The position numbers and the translations under genes were made by a program. The notes below the pieces were generated by a model. The model had not been told where the DNA came from. It worked only from the letters and a program-made list of their open reading frames with translations, and ran no database searches. DNA of 64,000 nt from Affinundibacterium seohonense (GTDB lineage Bacteria; Pseudomonadota; Gammaproteobacteria; Burkholderiales; Burkholderiaceae_D), in NCBI RefSeq assembly GCF_014284305.1, contig NZ_JACOFW010000012.1, positions 1 to 64,000 on the forward strand. Reading direction: 5' to 3'. Shown piece by piece: positions 1 through 7,130 of this stretch (position 1 is the stretch's first letter; each line of letters begins with the position of its first letter).

Positions 1-78
1 AGCAAAGCACCTATGGCGACTATGGAAGGCATTGAGTCTTCGTTTGAAAAATACGTGGCGAAGTTCTTTTATTTTTAA
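1..78 (+). CDS. C-terminal end of an unidentified protein (partial)
   Basis: The frame is open from the first base and closes with TAA at 76-78, giving the tail SKAPMATMEGIESSFEKYVA followed by KFFYF. A terminator-like hairpin follows 32 bases later, which fits a real gene end. The fragment is too short to assign a family. Its reading is supported only by the open frame and the downstream terminator. Confidence 0.45.
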   Translation, partial: SKAPMATMEGIESSFEKYVAKFFYF

Positions 79-110
79 AGTGCCTACTAGAGACGCAATC
101 ATTACCCAAT

Positions 111-143
111 AAAAAACCCCGCTTTTAATAAAAGACGGGGTTT
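111..143. terminator. Rho-independent terminator, probably bidirectional
   Basis: AACCCCG (115-121) pairs with CGGGGTT (136-142), with an inner CTTT/AAAG stem. An A-run lies on the left and a T-run on the right, so it can serve both the plus-strand gene end at 78 and murJ, which is transcribed leftward and ends at 211. Confidence 0.8.
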
Positions 144-210
144 GTCAGCGATCTGAGAAGCTGAGCTTCTCTTTTTTGTTTGGGGAACATCTAATGTTAC
201 AAATAATGAA

Positions 211-1764
211 CTAGCGCGAAACTTTTCTAAAATCACGCAAGCGAAATCCCATCACAAATAGAGAGCTGAAATACACCAACATACAAGTGACAATCACGCC
301 GCCCATATAGGCAGCTCTTATCCATCGATTACTCTGCAATGCAATCCAATCGAGTTGCGAAGCCAATCCAAAACCAACCAACCCCATCAACAACAAAGCC
401 ACAGCCAATTTAACAAAGAACTTCAACCATCCGGCTGAAGGCACGTATAGCTCACGCTTCCGTAATCCGTAGTAAAGCATCCCTGCATTCACACACGCAC
501 CCAAACCCACCGACAAGGCCAAACCAGCTTGCTGTATGAATGGCACAAACAAGACATTCATGATTTGCGTAATGACTAAAACGATCAAAGCGATTTTGAC
601 AGGCGTGCGGATATCTTGTTGAGCATAAAAACCTGGCGCTAAGATTTTCACCAAGATTAAGCCTGTTAAACCTACCCCATAAGCAGCAACCGCTTTGGCC
701 GTTTCATTCACTGCATGGGCATCAAATTTACCATTATGAAATAAGGTCGCGGTTAAAGCATCCGACAAAGTCAGCAAGCCAACCGCTGCGGGCAACGCCA
801 ATAAACAGGTTAAGCGCAAACCCCAATCAAGCAAGGATGAATACTCTGTTTTATCCGCATTCGCTTTGGCTGCCGATAAGCTAGGCAGTAAAACCGTCCC
901 GAGTGCGACGCCCAACATCGCTGAAGGAAATTCCATCAAGCGATCCGCAAAATTCAATTGAGACGCACTACCGTCAGGCAGAAATGAAGCCCAAGTTGAA
1001 TTGATCATGATACTGATTTGCGTCGCAGATACCGCCAACACTGCCGGCCCCATCTGTTTCAACACACGACGAACTTTAGGATCGCGCAAAGCAAATGCAG
1101 GATTCCAAGAAATTCGCGGCAACATACCAATTTGTATCAAGGAGGGAATTTGTATCGCCAACTGGAGCAAGCCACCAACGAAAACGGCAAAACCCAATGC
1201 ATAAATCTGCTTCTCTTTTCCGAACCAAGCTAAGGAAAAGTAAGCTGCGACGATAAAACAAAGATTAAGTAAGACTGGCGTAAAAGCAGGAATTTTAAAT
1301 CGGCGCCAAGTATTCAAGATACCACTAGACAGCGCAACCAAGGACATGAAGCCAATATACGGAAACATGATACGAGTAAGATTGACTGTCAGATCAAACT
1401 TCGGCGTTCCCCAAAAACCAGAAGAAAACATCAGTACCAAGACAGGAGCACCAATCACACCGATCACGCAGGTAAATAACAAAGCCCACACCAACACAGT
1501 CGCGACGTGATCGACCAATTCTTTAACTTCAGCATCCGAACTCTTATTACGATACTCGGCAAGAATCGGCACAAAGGCTTGGGAGAAGGCACCTTCTGCA
1601 AATAAGCGGCGAAAAAAATTCGGAATTTTAAATGCCTGTACATAGGCGTCCATCATCGCCGTTGCGCCAAAATAAGCGCCAAACAATATGTCACGGATCA
1701 AACCCGTAATACGCGACAACATAGTCATGCTGCTAATTGCAGCCAGTGTTTTTAATAAGTTCAT
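211..1764 (-). CDS. murJ: Lipid II flippase MurJ (MviN)
   Basis: This 517-aa integral membrane protein belongs to the MOP/MviN family. MurJ moves lipid-linked peptidoglycan precursor (lipid II) across the inner membrane for cell-wall synthesis. The N-terminus begins MNLLKTLAAISSMTMLSRIT and is followed by the family-typical stretch IRDILFGAYFG and FFRRLFAEGAFSQAFVPIL. About 14 hydrophobic segments run to the C-terminus, which is normal for the family (about 510 aa). The ATG at 1762-1764 has only a weak Shine-Dalgarno sequence, and a TATAAT lies about ten bases upstream of it on the minus strand, so the leader may be very short. The gene is transcribed away from the tRNA-Ser gene. Confidence 0.97.
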   Translation of the reverse strand: MNLLKTLAAISSMTMLSRITGLIRDILFGAYFGATAMMDAYVQAFKIPNFFRRLFAEGAFSQAFVPILAEYRNKSSDAEVKELVDHVATVLVWALLFTCVIGVIGAPVLVLMFSSGFWGTPKFDLTVNLTRIMFPYIGFMSLVALSSGILNTWRRFKIPAFTPVLLNLCFIVAAYFSLAWFGKEKQIYALGFAVFVGGLLQLAIQIPSLIQIGMLPRISWNPAFALRDPKVRRVLKQMGPAVLAVSATQISIMINSTWASFLPDGSASQLNFADRLMEFPSAMLGVALGTVLLPSLSAAKANADKTEYSSLLDWGLRLTCLLALPAAVGLLTLSDALTATLFHNGKFDAHAVNETAKAVAAYGVGLTGLILVKILAPGFYAQQDIRTPVKIALIVLVITQIMNVLFVPFIQQAGLALSVGLGACVNAGMLYYGLRKRELYVPSAGWLKFFVKLAVALLLMGLVGFGLASQLDWIALQSNRWIRAAYMGGVIVTCMLVYFSSLFVMGFRLRDFRKVSR

Positions 1765-1853
1765 GGAGCGAGATTATAGCCTTTGCCCATGACAAAATTG
1801 AGTACTCAATGTAAGAAACACCAGCAAATCCCCAGAAACTCCGTATTTTTGCA

Positions 1854-1882
1854 TTTACCGTCAAAACAATCTCTGCTATACT
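1854..1882 (+). promoter_or_regulatory. Sigma70-type promoter for tRNA-Ser
   Basis: TTTACC (1854-1859), a 17-bp spacer and TATACT (1877-1882) lie about 50 bases before the mature tRNA 5' end. The -10 hexamer is near-consensus and the -35 is weak. This is inferred from spacing and position. Confidence 0.55.
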
Positions 1883-1931
1883 TTCGAGCTTCCCAAATGG
1901 CTTTAAGCAATTAAAGGCGTTTGACGAATTC

Positions 1932-2022
1932 GGAGAGATGGATGAGTGGTTTAAGTCACACGCCTGGAAAGCGTGCGTAGGTTCATAGCCTACCGGGGGT
2001 TCGAATCCCCCTTTCTCCGCCA
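1932..2022 (+). tRNA. tRNA-Ser (anticodon GGA)
   Basis: The gene is 91 bases including an encoded CCA. The acceptor arm GGAGAGA pairs with TTTCTCC, with discriminator G. The anticodon loop CTGGAAA sits on a CACGC/GCGTG stem, giving anticodon GGA (reads UCC/UCU). The long variable arm TAGGTTCATAGCCTA is typical of class II Ser tRNAs, and the T-loop TTCGAAT is intact. It is the apparent insertion target of the adjoining integrase island. Confidence 0.97.
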
Positions 2023-2057
2023 AGAACATGTTTTAAGACGTCCAAAAGCGTCCACCG

Positions 2058-2094
2058 AACCCGCCTCAAGCCCAGTGCTGATGCGGGTTTTTTG
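2058..2094 (+). terminator. Rho-independent terminator after tRNA-Ser
   Basis: AACCCGC (2058-2064) and GCGGGTT (2083-2089) enclose an 18-base loop and are followed by a T-run. The position fits termination of the tRNA transcript before the integrase gene. It lies inside the inserted side of the junction. Confidence 0.6.
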
Positions 2095-2134
2095 TTTCTT
2101 AAGCGTTTTTAGTGTTCGTTGACATCCAGTAGTC

Positions 2135-2187
2135 TTGGGGGCACACTTGGGGGCATATTCGAAATGCCCCCAACCTCATGCCCCCAA
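2135..2187. repeat. Four copies of TTGGGGGCA (two direct, two inverted) at the island's left end
   Basis: Copies are at 2135-2143 and 2147-2155 (plus orientation, 12-bp phase) and 2165-2173 and 2179-2187 (inverted, 14-bp phase), so the cluster is itself a large inverted repeat. The same 9-mer occurs twice with a 12-bp phase at the island's right end. They resemble arm-type binding sites of tyrosine recombinases. The function is inferred. Confidence 0.75.
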
Positions 2188-2188
2188 A

Positions 2189-3454
2189 ATGCCTAAGATC
2201 ATTGAACCACTAAGCCCAACCAAGGTGTTAAACACCAAACCCACTGGCAAAACCTTCAAGCTATCAGACGGCGGCGGCTTATATCTCGAAATCACGCCCA
2301 AAGGCGCAAAGCTATGGCGCATGAAGTACCGCAAAGCGGACGGCAAAGAAAATCGATTATCTTTTGGCAAATATCCCGATGTCAGCCTAAAAGACGCAAG
2401 AGATCAACGCGATGCAGCTAGAAAACTCATTGCAGCAGGCAAAGACCCAGCGGAGCAGCGCGAAGAAACCAAACAAAAGACTATCGAAGCGATGGGCAAT
2501 ACCTTTGAAAAAGTCGCACGGGAATGGCATAACACCCGCTTAAGTTCATGGAGCGAATCAACCGCGCGTGAAACCATTAATCGACTAGAGAAAGACATCT
2601 TCCCAGAAATCGGACATTTACCGATTGCCAAGATCACCCACAAACATGTGATCGATGCCCTACGCAAAGTCGAAAATCGCGGCGCGGCAGAAGTAGCGCA
2701 TCGTTTAAAGGCAACCTGCGCGCGTGTTTTCAGCTATGCCAACCAGATTGGCATCGACAACAAAAACCCAGCAGCAGACCTCAAAGAAGTGTTAAAGCCC
2801 GTTAAATCAACGCACTTCCCCGCCATATCACCCGATGAACTTCCCGTTTTCCTCGCTACACTAAAAGAGAATCACGCCCGTCTCTACTTCCCTACCCGCA
2901 TCGCTATTCACTTGATGATGTTGATCTTTGTCCGAAGTAGCGAGCTTAGAACAACCCCATGGAGCGAGATCAATCTAGAAACAGGCGAATGGATCATCCC
3001 ATGGCAGCGCATGAAAATGGGCAAGCGCGTCACCAACCCAGACCAAACTAATCACCACGTTTGCTTATCGCGCCAAGGAATAGAGCTACTGCGAGAGCTG
3101 CACAAGTTCACAGGTGGCAGCAAATATCTATTCCCCAACCAACGCAACCACGAAAAGCCCATGAGCGGCGATGCGATACGCATGGCACTAAATCGCATGG
3201 GCTATGAAGGCAAGATGACCACGCACGGCTTTAGAGCCTTGGCAATGACCACACTCAAAGAAAAGCTAGGCTATCGCCACGAGATCGTGGATAGGCAGTT
3301 AGCCCACGCCCACGAAGATAAAGTTGCAAGTGCCTATGATCGCGCCAAGTTTATCGAAGAACGCAAAAAGATGATGCAGCACTGGGCGGACTATCTCGAT
3401 CAATTGGGGAATGGTAAAGTCATTACTGGACAGTTTAGGAAGTCTGTAGCTTAA
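2189..3454 (+). CDS. P4-type tyrosine integrase (site-specific recombinase)
   Basis: The N-terminal DUF4102-type arm-binding domain is visible as KTFKLSDGGGLYLEITPKG, followed by a core-binding domain and a catalytic domain. The tyrosine-recombinase residues are seen as Arg in RSSELRTTPW, the HGFR box (HxxR), the second His in LAHAHEDKV and the nucleophile Tyr in SAYDRAKF. ATG at 2189 (MPKIIEPL) is preferred, because the 18 codons upstream from a TTG at 2135 are made entirely of the TTGGGGGCA repeat cluster. The resulting 421-aa length is normal for the family. It lies directly behind tRNA-Ser, so it is expected to catalyse integration and excision of the island there. Confidence 0.95.
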   Translation: MPKIIEPLSPTKVLNTKPTGKTFKLSDGGGLYLEITPKGAKLWRMKYRKADGKENRLSFGKYPDVSLKDARDQRDAARKLIAAGKDPAEQREETKQKTIEAMGNTFEKVAREWHNTRLSSWSESTARETINRLEKDIFPEIGHLPIAKITHKHVIDALRKVENRGAAEVAHRLKATCARVFSYANQIGIDNKNPAADLKEVLKPVKSTHFPAISPDELPVFLATLKENHARLYFPTRIAIHLMMLIFVRSSELRTTPWSEINLETGEWIIPWQRMKMGKRVTNPDQTNHHVCLSRQGIELLRELHKFTGGSKYLFPNQRNHEKPMSGDAIRMALNRMGYEGKMTTHGFRALAMTTLKEKLGYRHEIVDRQLAHAHEDKVASAYDRAKFIEERKKMMQHWADYLDQLGNGKVITGQFRKSVA

Positions 3455-3554
3455 CAATTCAAGTTTAACCGCGCCTAGCTCGACGGAGCGAAAACAAGCA
3501 TTGCCCCTTTTGCTTGCTGGCGTGGTTTTCAGATTAAAGGGCAAAGGGGCATAA

Positions 3555-4682
3555 ATGAAACACTTGATTACAGCATATTCACTGGATGATATTTTGTATC
3601 GATGGGAAGAGGAAACCGACAAAGAAAATTTACGGTTGGTCTTACTAACTGAAATTTTTGCTGAGAATCTCAAAGTTATTGACCCGTACATCGATATGTC
3701 CGTACTAGATACACAAGAGGAAGAAGAGGAATTTCTAAAAGAAAACGGAGAATATGGAGTTTGTTATTCTAAGTATGGCGGAGAATTAATTTTTAAGAAA
3801 AAATATTGGGACGCAATTCGTGGATTTGTTCTTTATGGATATGCCTTTAAGGGTTCGGTACCAATTCAAACCGTCCTCGAAAACATCTGCGTTCAAAAAA
3901 ATGATTTCTTAAACTGGCTAAAAAAAACTGATCAGCATCTGCCAAATTTTTGGTTTTCAATGAAAGAAAAAAGCGAAAATCCAACTACGGAAATGCGCAA
4001 AAGAGCGCTCGCAATGTCAGCAACAATGAATGATCCTAAATTTCAAGAAAGTATGGCTGTACATCTTGAAGAAATTGAGTCCAGACGTGGTGTGCCGATA
4101 ATCCTTCACGATTGGTTTAAACACGACACATGGAAGCAAGAGGAAGGTCTAATGCTTTTATCTGGATTGAGTCCTGAAACCCTTTTTGACTTCGATCAAA
4201 ACATATATGATGAGCCAATTCGAATAATTAAATTTTTGAAAACTATTGATGGCTTTGAGGGAGACCCTCGAAGTGGCTCAAGTCACGTACGAAGACATGA
4301 ATCTTATGAGCGCCTATGGGAAAGCGGCAATCATCCGTCGAGAGCCACACCTGAATATTTTATTAGTTGGGCACTATCAAAAGGATCACCACCAGATTGG
4401 CTTGATTGGGCGATCGAAAACAACTATTTCAATCAATCCAAGCTCCGCACCGAAAAACAGGTTGAAGGCAAGTCTGAGCAATCATATCTGAATGTTATTG
4501 GGGCTTTACTAGGATTGATTCTTGAAAAAACAGATAAGGATGAAAAGCGATACACCAACATCGCAAACCAAGAGGCTCTAATAACTGAAATTCACAACAA
4601 TTTTGGAGACAGTGGAGGTCTATCACAAAGCAACCTTCAAAAGAAATTCATCGCAGCGAAAAAATCAATCTCCAGCAAATAA
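3555..4682 (+). CDS. Island protein of unknown function (375 aa)
   Basis: I do not recognise a catalytic family. The protein is acidic and soluble, with no signal peptide or membrane segment. The N-terminal third carries a run EEEEEF, the middle has the segment GVPIILHDWFKHDTWKQEEG followed by LMLLSGLSPE, and the C-terminal 65 residues (around YLNVIGALLGLILEK and LQKKFIAAKKSI) resemble an alpha-helical tail that I recall from hypothetical proteins of other integrase islands. A Shine-Dalgarno-like GGGGC precedes the ATG. The gene is visibly more A+T-rich than the neighbouring chromosome, which fits acquisition by transfer. It sits between the integrase and the AlpA-like module, the usual cargo position. 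Confidence 0.85.
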   Translation: MKHLITAYSLDDILYRWEEETDKENLRLVLLTEIFAENLKVIDPYIDMSVLDTQEEEEEFLKENGEYGVCYSKYGGELIFKKKYWDAIRGFVLYGYAFKGSVPIQTVLENICVQKNDFLNWLKKTDQHLPNFWFSMKEKSENPTTEMRKRALAMSATMNDPKFQESMAVHLEEIESRRGVPIILHDWFKHDTWKQEEGLMLLSGLSPETLFDFDQNIYDEPIRIIKFLKTIDGFEGDPRSGSSHVRRHESYERLWESGNHPSRATPEYFISWALSKGSPPDWLDWAIENNYFNQSKLRTEKQVEGKSEQSYLNVIGALLGLILEKTDKDEKRYTNIANQEALITEIHNNFGDSGGLSQSNLQKKFIAAKKSISSK

Positions 4683-4685
4683 AAA

Positions 4686-4717
4686 TTGCATATGCAACCT
4701 CAAATTTGCATATGCAA
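4686..4717. promoter_or_regulatory. Twin 12-bp palindromes, probable operator upstream of the AlpA-like gene
   Basis: The perfect palindrome TTGCATATGCAA occurs at 4686-4697 and again at 4706-4717. The centres are exactly 20 bp apart, about two helical turns, so two dimers would bind the same face. The pair lies right after the stop of the upstream gene and about 90 bp before the AlpA-like start. The operator role is inferred. Confidence 0.6.
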
Positions 4718-4802
4718 TTACTTAATTTCTCTAGCTTCATAAAATCTCTCCAACTCGTAAAACACCTCACGAGTCTTTGTTAAATCACTATGGAGAAGTT
4801 AA

Positions 4803-4997
4803 ATGAACCAACAACACATTATTCGCCTGCCGCAGGTAAAACAGCGCACGGGTCTCTCACGCAGCACAATCTATTCTCTCATCAAAGGTGGGCAATTCAA
4901 ACCACCGATCAGCCTTGGCGCGCGTGCTGTCGGCTGGCTTGAAAGCGATATTTCGGAGTTCATCGAAGAACGCATCAAAGCATCACGCAAAGCATAA
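4803..4997 (+). CDS. AlpA-like helix-turn-helix regulator / excisionase
   Basis: This 64-aa protein has the AlpA (MerR-like winged-helix) signature: IIRLPQVKQRTGLSRSTIYS for the helix-turn-helix, then GGQFKPPISLGARAVGWLES and a DISEFIEERI helix. AlpA proteins of P4-like elements activate or direct integrase-mediated excision and regulate element genes. A GGAG sequence stands before the ATG. The gene heads a run of four closely packed or overlapping genes and follows the twin palindromes, which it might bind, although other factors are possible. Confidence 0.92.
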   Translation: MNQQHIIRLPQVKQRTGLSRSTIYSLIKGGQFKPPISLGARAVGWLESDISEFIEERIKASRKA

Positions 4998-5006
4998 GGG
5001 GGAATC

Positions 5007-5342
5007 ATGGACAAAAAAAATACCCCTCGCTCGCGCATCAGGGCATTAGAAAAAATTCGTAACAAGCATATCGGCAATAACATTGGAACGCAAGGCAATC
5101 GACTACTAGACGCGATGATGCATGAAGGCGGCATTTCGACTTTGGAAGCTCGCAAGCATTTAGACGTACTGCACCCCGCTGGCAGGATTAAGGAACTCAT
5201 CGCCAAAGGTAACGACATCAGAAGCATGTGGGTTTATGCACCGACCGATTGCGGCATTTTGCACCACGTCAAAAAGTACGTGTATGTCGGCAAAATTTCC
5301 TATCCCTTATTTGATGATCTTGATGAAGGCAAACCCCAATGA
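5007..5342 (+). CDS. Winged helix-turn-helix domain protein (island)
   Basis: This 111-aa basic protein has an N-terminal Arg/Lys-rich part (NTPRSRIRALEKIRNKHIG) followed by a helix-turn-helix of the phage/island HTH_39 type, around RLLDAMMHEGGISTLEARKH and LDVLHPAGRIKELIAKG, then a short beta-rich end. GGGGGAATC precedes the ATG. It starts 9 bases after the AlpA-like stop and its stop overlaps the next start (ATGA), so the genes are probably translated together. The molecular role is unknown; DNA binding is inferred. Confidence 0.85.
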   Translation: MDKKNTPRSRIRALEKIRNKHIGNNIGTQGNRLLDAMMHEGGISTLEARKHLDVLHPAGRIKELIAKGNDIRSMWVYAPTDCGILHHVKKYVYVGKISYPLFDDLDEGKPQ

Positions 5343-5485
5343 GCAATGATACTTGGATTATTGAACTGTACGGGCTTTTGGCAGAGTTTTCCGCAATGGG
5401 GCTTGATGATGTGGCATGTATGAGCCTACACGATTTATGGGGCTTGTATCGTCACCTAAATCGACTAAAGGAAGCGAGAGCATGA
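5339..5485 (+). CDS. 48-aa island microprotein
   Basis: MSNDTWIIELYGLLAEFSAM is followed by GLDDVACMSLHDLWGLYRHL and NRLKEARA. Both ends overlap their neighbours by ATGA (5339-5342 and 5482-5485), a strong sign of real, translationally coupled coding. The protein is amphipathic and helical, with no signal peptide. Similar tiny proteins sit in the same position of other P4-type islands in my recollection. The function is unknown. Confidence 0.8.
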   Translation: MSNDTWIIELYGLLAEFSAMGLDDVACMSLHDLWGLYRHLNRLKEARA

Positions 5486-5979
5486 GCCGCTCAAAAGACA
5501 GAGCACTCAAAGCAGCAAAGGAAGCAAGGGGCGGCGGCGCTTTTCTTCCCTTGCGGCTTGATGTCTTAAAAAGTCAGGCACTCGCCAAACTATCGCCCTA
5601 TGCTTGCAAGTTGCTTCTCGATCTCGCAAGCCAATGGCGAATGGGTAACAACGGCGATGCAAGCGCGGCATTTGAAAAAGTACTTAGGCAACGTGGTTGG
5701 AAATCAAAAGCCACACTACAAAAATCGATCAATGAACTTTTAGAATCAGGGTTAATTATCAAGACTCGACAAGGCTCATTGCATCAATGTAGTTTGTTTG
5801 GTTTGGGATGGTTAGCTATCGATGAATGTGGCGGCAAATTAGAAATGCGCGCCACCACACGACCAATCAATAATTGGCTTGATCCGATTCAACCCAAAAT
5901 TAAAGCGCCCAGTACAGCACGTGTACCTAAGCTAGTTAAAAACACCGATTTAGGTACGCCACGTGTACTAGACGGATAG
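5482..5979 (+). CDS. Island winged-helix-like protein with a truncated repeat tail
   Basis: Starting at the ATG that overlaps the previous stop, the product has 165 aa. An upstream in-frame ATG at 5416 lies inside the 48-aa gene and is unlikely. The body (FLPLRLDVLKSQALAKLSPY, then QRGWKSKATLQKSINELLES) looks like a winged-helix domain of replication or regulatory type. The C-terminus has the repeat STARVPK...GTPRVLD and then stops at 5977. A 42-bp-period repeat continues downstream in another frame, so the tail is probably truncated by frameshift and the ancestral stop was probably the TAG at 6091-6093. Confidence 0.75.
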   Translation: MSRSKDRALKAAKEARGGGAFLPLRLDVLKSQALAKLSPYACKLLLDLASQWRMGNNGDASAAFEKVLRQRGWKSKATLQKSINELLESGLIIKTRQGSLHQCSLFGLGWLAIDECGGKLEMRATTRPINNWLDPIQPKIKAPSTARVPKLVKNTDLGTPRVLDG

Positions 5980-6058
5980 TGAAACAAGTGATTTAAGTAC
6001 AGTACGTGTACCTAAACGGGCTATTTTTCAGCTCTGTCTGGTACACCTACTGTACACC
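5911..6058 (+). repeat. 42-bp-period GTGTACC repeat with two phase breaks
   Basis: Related units start at 5911, 5953, 5996 and 6040. Units one and three share 19 of 20 bases. Offsets are 42, 43 and 44 bp: the first step keeps the reading frame, the next two break it, and their sum restores it. In their own frames the units encode S-T-A-R-V-P-K, G-T-P-R-V-L-D, S-T-V-R-V-P-K and G-T-P-T-V-H-L. Confidence 0.8.
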
Positions 6059-6093
6059 TCTATAGATTTACCATCTCTAGTATTGGAACTTAG
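5980..6093 (+). pseudogene. Frameshifted remainder of the upstream island gene
   Basis: After the premature stop at 5977-5979 the repeat-coded peptide continues in the +1 frame (SDLSTVRVPKRAIFQ). It then returns to the original frame as GTPTVHLYRFTISSIGT and closes with TAG at 6091-6093. This is the pattern expected if about one base was inserted before the third unit and two before the fourth. That the full-length gene once ended here is inference. Confidence 0.5.
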
Positions 6094-6208
6094 AGAGCTG
6101 TTAAAGGAAAAAGGGGTTTGCGAAATAGAACAAATTACCGACGATTAAACCGATGCAACTACGCAAAGTACGCATTTCCAAGCATCACCAAACTATTAGA
6201 GGTGCAAA

Positions 6209-6454
6209 ATGGCTGCTCGAAAATGGACGCTTGAACAAAGGGAACAACAGGCGGCAAAAATTCATGATTGGAAACCATGGCATAAAAGCACAGGGGCGAA
6301 GACGCTAAAAGGAAAAGCGATTATTTCTAAAAACTGGGCTATCGGCGCGACCAAACGAGAACGCGAGATAGAGCAAGCCAAGATTGAATTTTTTGCCGCA
6401 TTAAACCGAATGATAAAGCTCACTGAAAGGCGCTACAACAAAACGCATCTTTAA
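6209..6454 (+). CDS. 81-aa basic island protein of unknown function
   Basis: The product begins MAARKWTLEQREQQAAKIHD, continues WKPWHKSTGAKTLKGKAIIS, and ends in a basic helix. The W-x-P-W-x-x-S-T-G-A-x-T segment is a motif I recall in small proteins common to integrase islands and prophages. AGAGGTGC precedes the ATG as ribosome binding site. It is the last recognisable island gene. It may bind nucleic acid given its charge, but the function is unknown. Confidence 0.75.
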   Translation: MAARKWTLEQREQQAAKIHDWKPWHKSTGAKTLKGKAIISKNWAIGATKREREIEQAKIEFFAALNRMIKLTERRYNKTHL

Positions 6455-6679
6455 GAAAATAGCGAAAGGCTCGATCTCCCTAGTAGGGGCTGGGTAAAAC
6501 ATTCAGACCTATTTACCGAGGACACCACACGTTCTTTCACGTGGAGAAAAAATTCCTTTTTTTGAATCTGTTAATCAAATGGAGGCAATACAACACAAGC
6601 AAAAATGATTTATTTCAAGTTTCCATGGGCATTTGCGACACCCTTAGCTAGATATAACAAAAAGGGATCACAATAATTT

Positions 6680-6700
6680 TTGGGGGCATTTTTGGGGGCA
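6680..6700. repeat. TTGGGGGCA repeat pair at the island's right end
   Basis: TTGGGGGCA at 6680-6688 and 6692-6700, in the same 12-bp phase as the left direct pair (2135-2155). The matching pairs at both ends suggest integrase arm sites flanking the element. Confidence 0.7.
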
Positions 6701-6712
6701 TTTCCACAATTC

Positions 6713-7130
6713 GAATTAGTTAAATCTTTTATTTATAAGGCTTTCAAGAGACAATACGACTACCCCTTTCGAATTTGAAAAAAACACACAATGCGTGCAA
6801 ATCAACTCTTGCATCAGCACCTTCAAAATAATGAAAAGATATTTTCACCAACAAGAACCAATCCTCATAATCTTGGTCTATGCACGGCGACAATGCCATA
6901 AATTTTAAACACACATTTATCGGCATATATCCATGTTGAAGTCAGAATAAATCGATTGAAAGACTTAAAAATATGCTTTATTTCAAATCATCCAGAAAAT
7001 AGAGGCAATTCAATCCGTAGAAATAATTTTTCAAATCGCATCTTCGTTGACAAGCCATAATTTTGCATTCATGCTTGCCGCGCGGTGCTTTTTTCTTAAA
7101 ATCGCTTGATCAAACATAACATCTTAGACA
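6713..7130. other. Gene-free A+T-rich stretch right of the island
   Basis: I see no convincing gene. A 60-codon minus-strand frame at 6744-6926 has no ribosome binding site and no recognisable motif. TTGACA at 7049-7054 may belong to the promoter of the following peptidase gene, but a matching -10 is weak. Confidence 0.4.

Larger units (their letters stand above)
2023..6712. mobile_element. Small genomic island at tRNA-Ser with a P4-type integrase
   Basis: The integrase gene starts just downstream of the tRNA-Ser 3' end, and the cargo consists of island-type genes (AlpA-like regulator, small HTH proteins, unknown proteins). TTGGGGGCA repeats lie at both ends: 2135-2187 next to the integrase, and 6680-6700 after the last island gene. 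No clear copy of the tRNA 3' end was found on the right, so the right boundary is approximate and is set just past the right repeat pair. The element has no transfer genes and appears minimal. Confidence 0.75.

Noticed and set aside
2135-2188. Integrase start at TTG 2135 adding 18 residues
   Set aside because: The segment consists of the TTGGGGGCA repeat cluster and the family start fits ATG 2189.
4246-4491. 81-codon plus-strand frame inside the unknown island gene
   Set aside because: It overlaps the 375-aa gene entirely, in another frame, and has no ribosome binding site.
6744-6926. 60-codon minus-strand frame
   Set aside because: No ribosome binding site, no motif, in A+T-rich DNA beyond the island.
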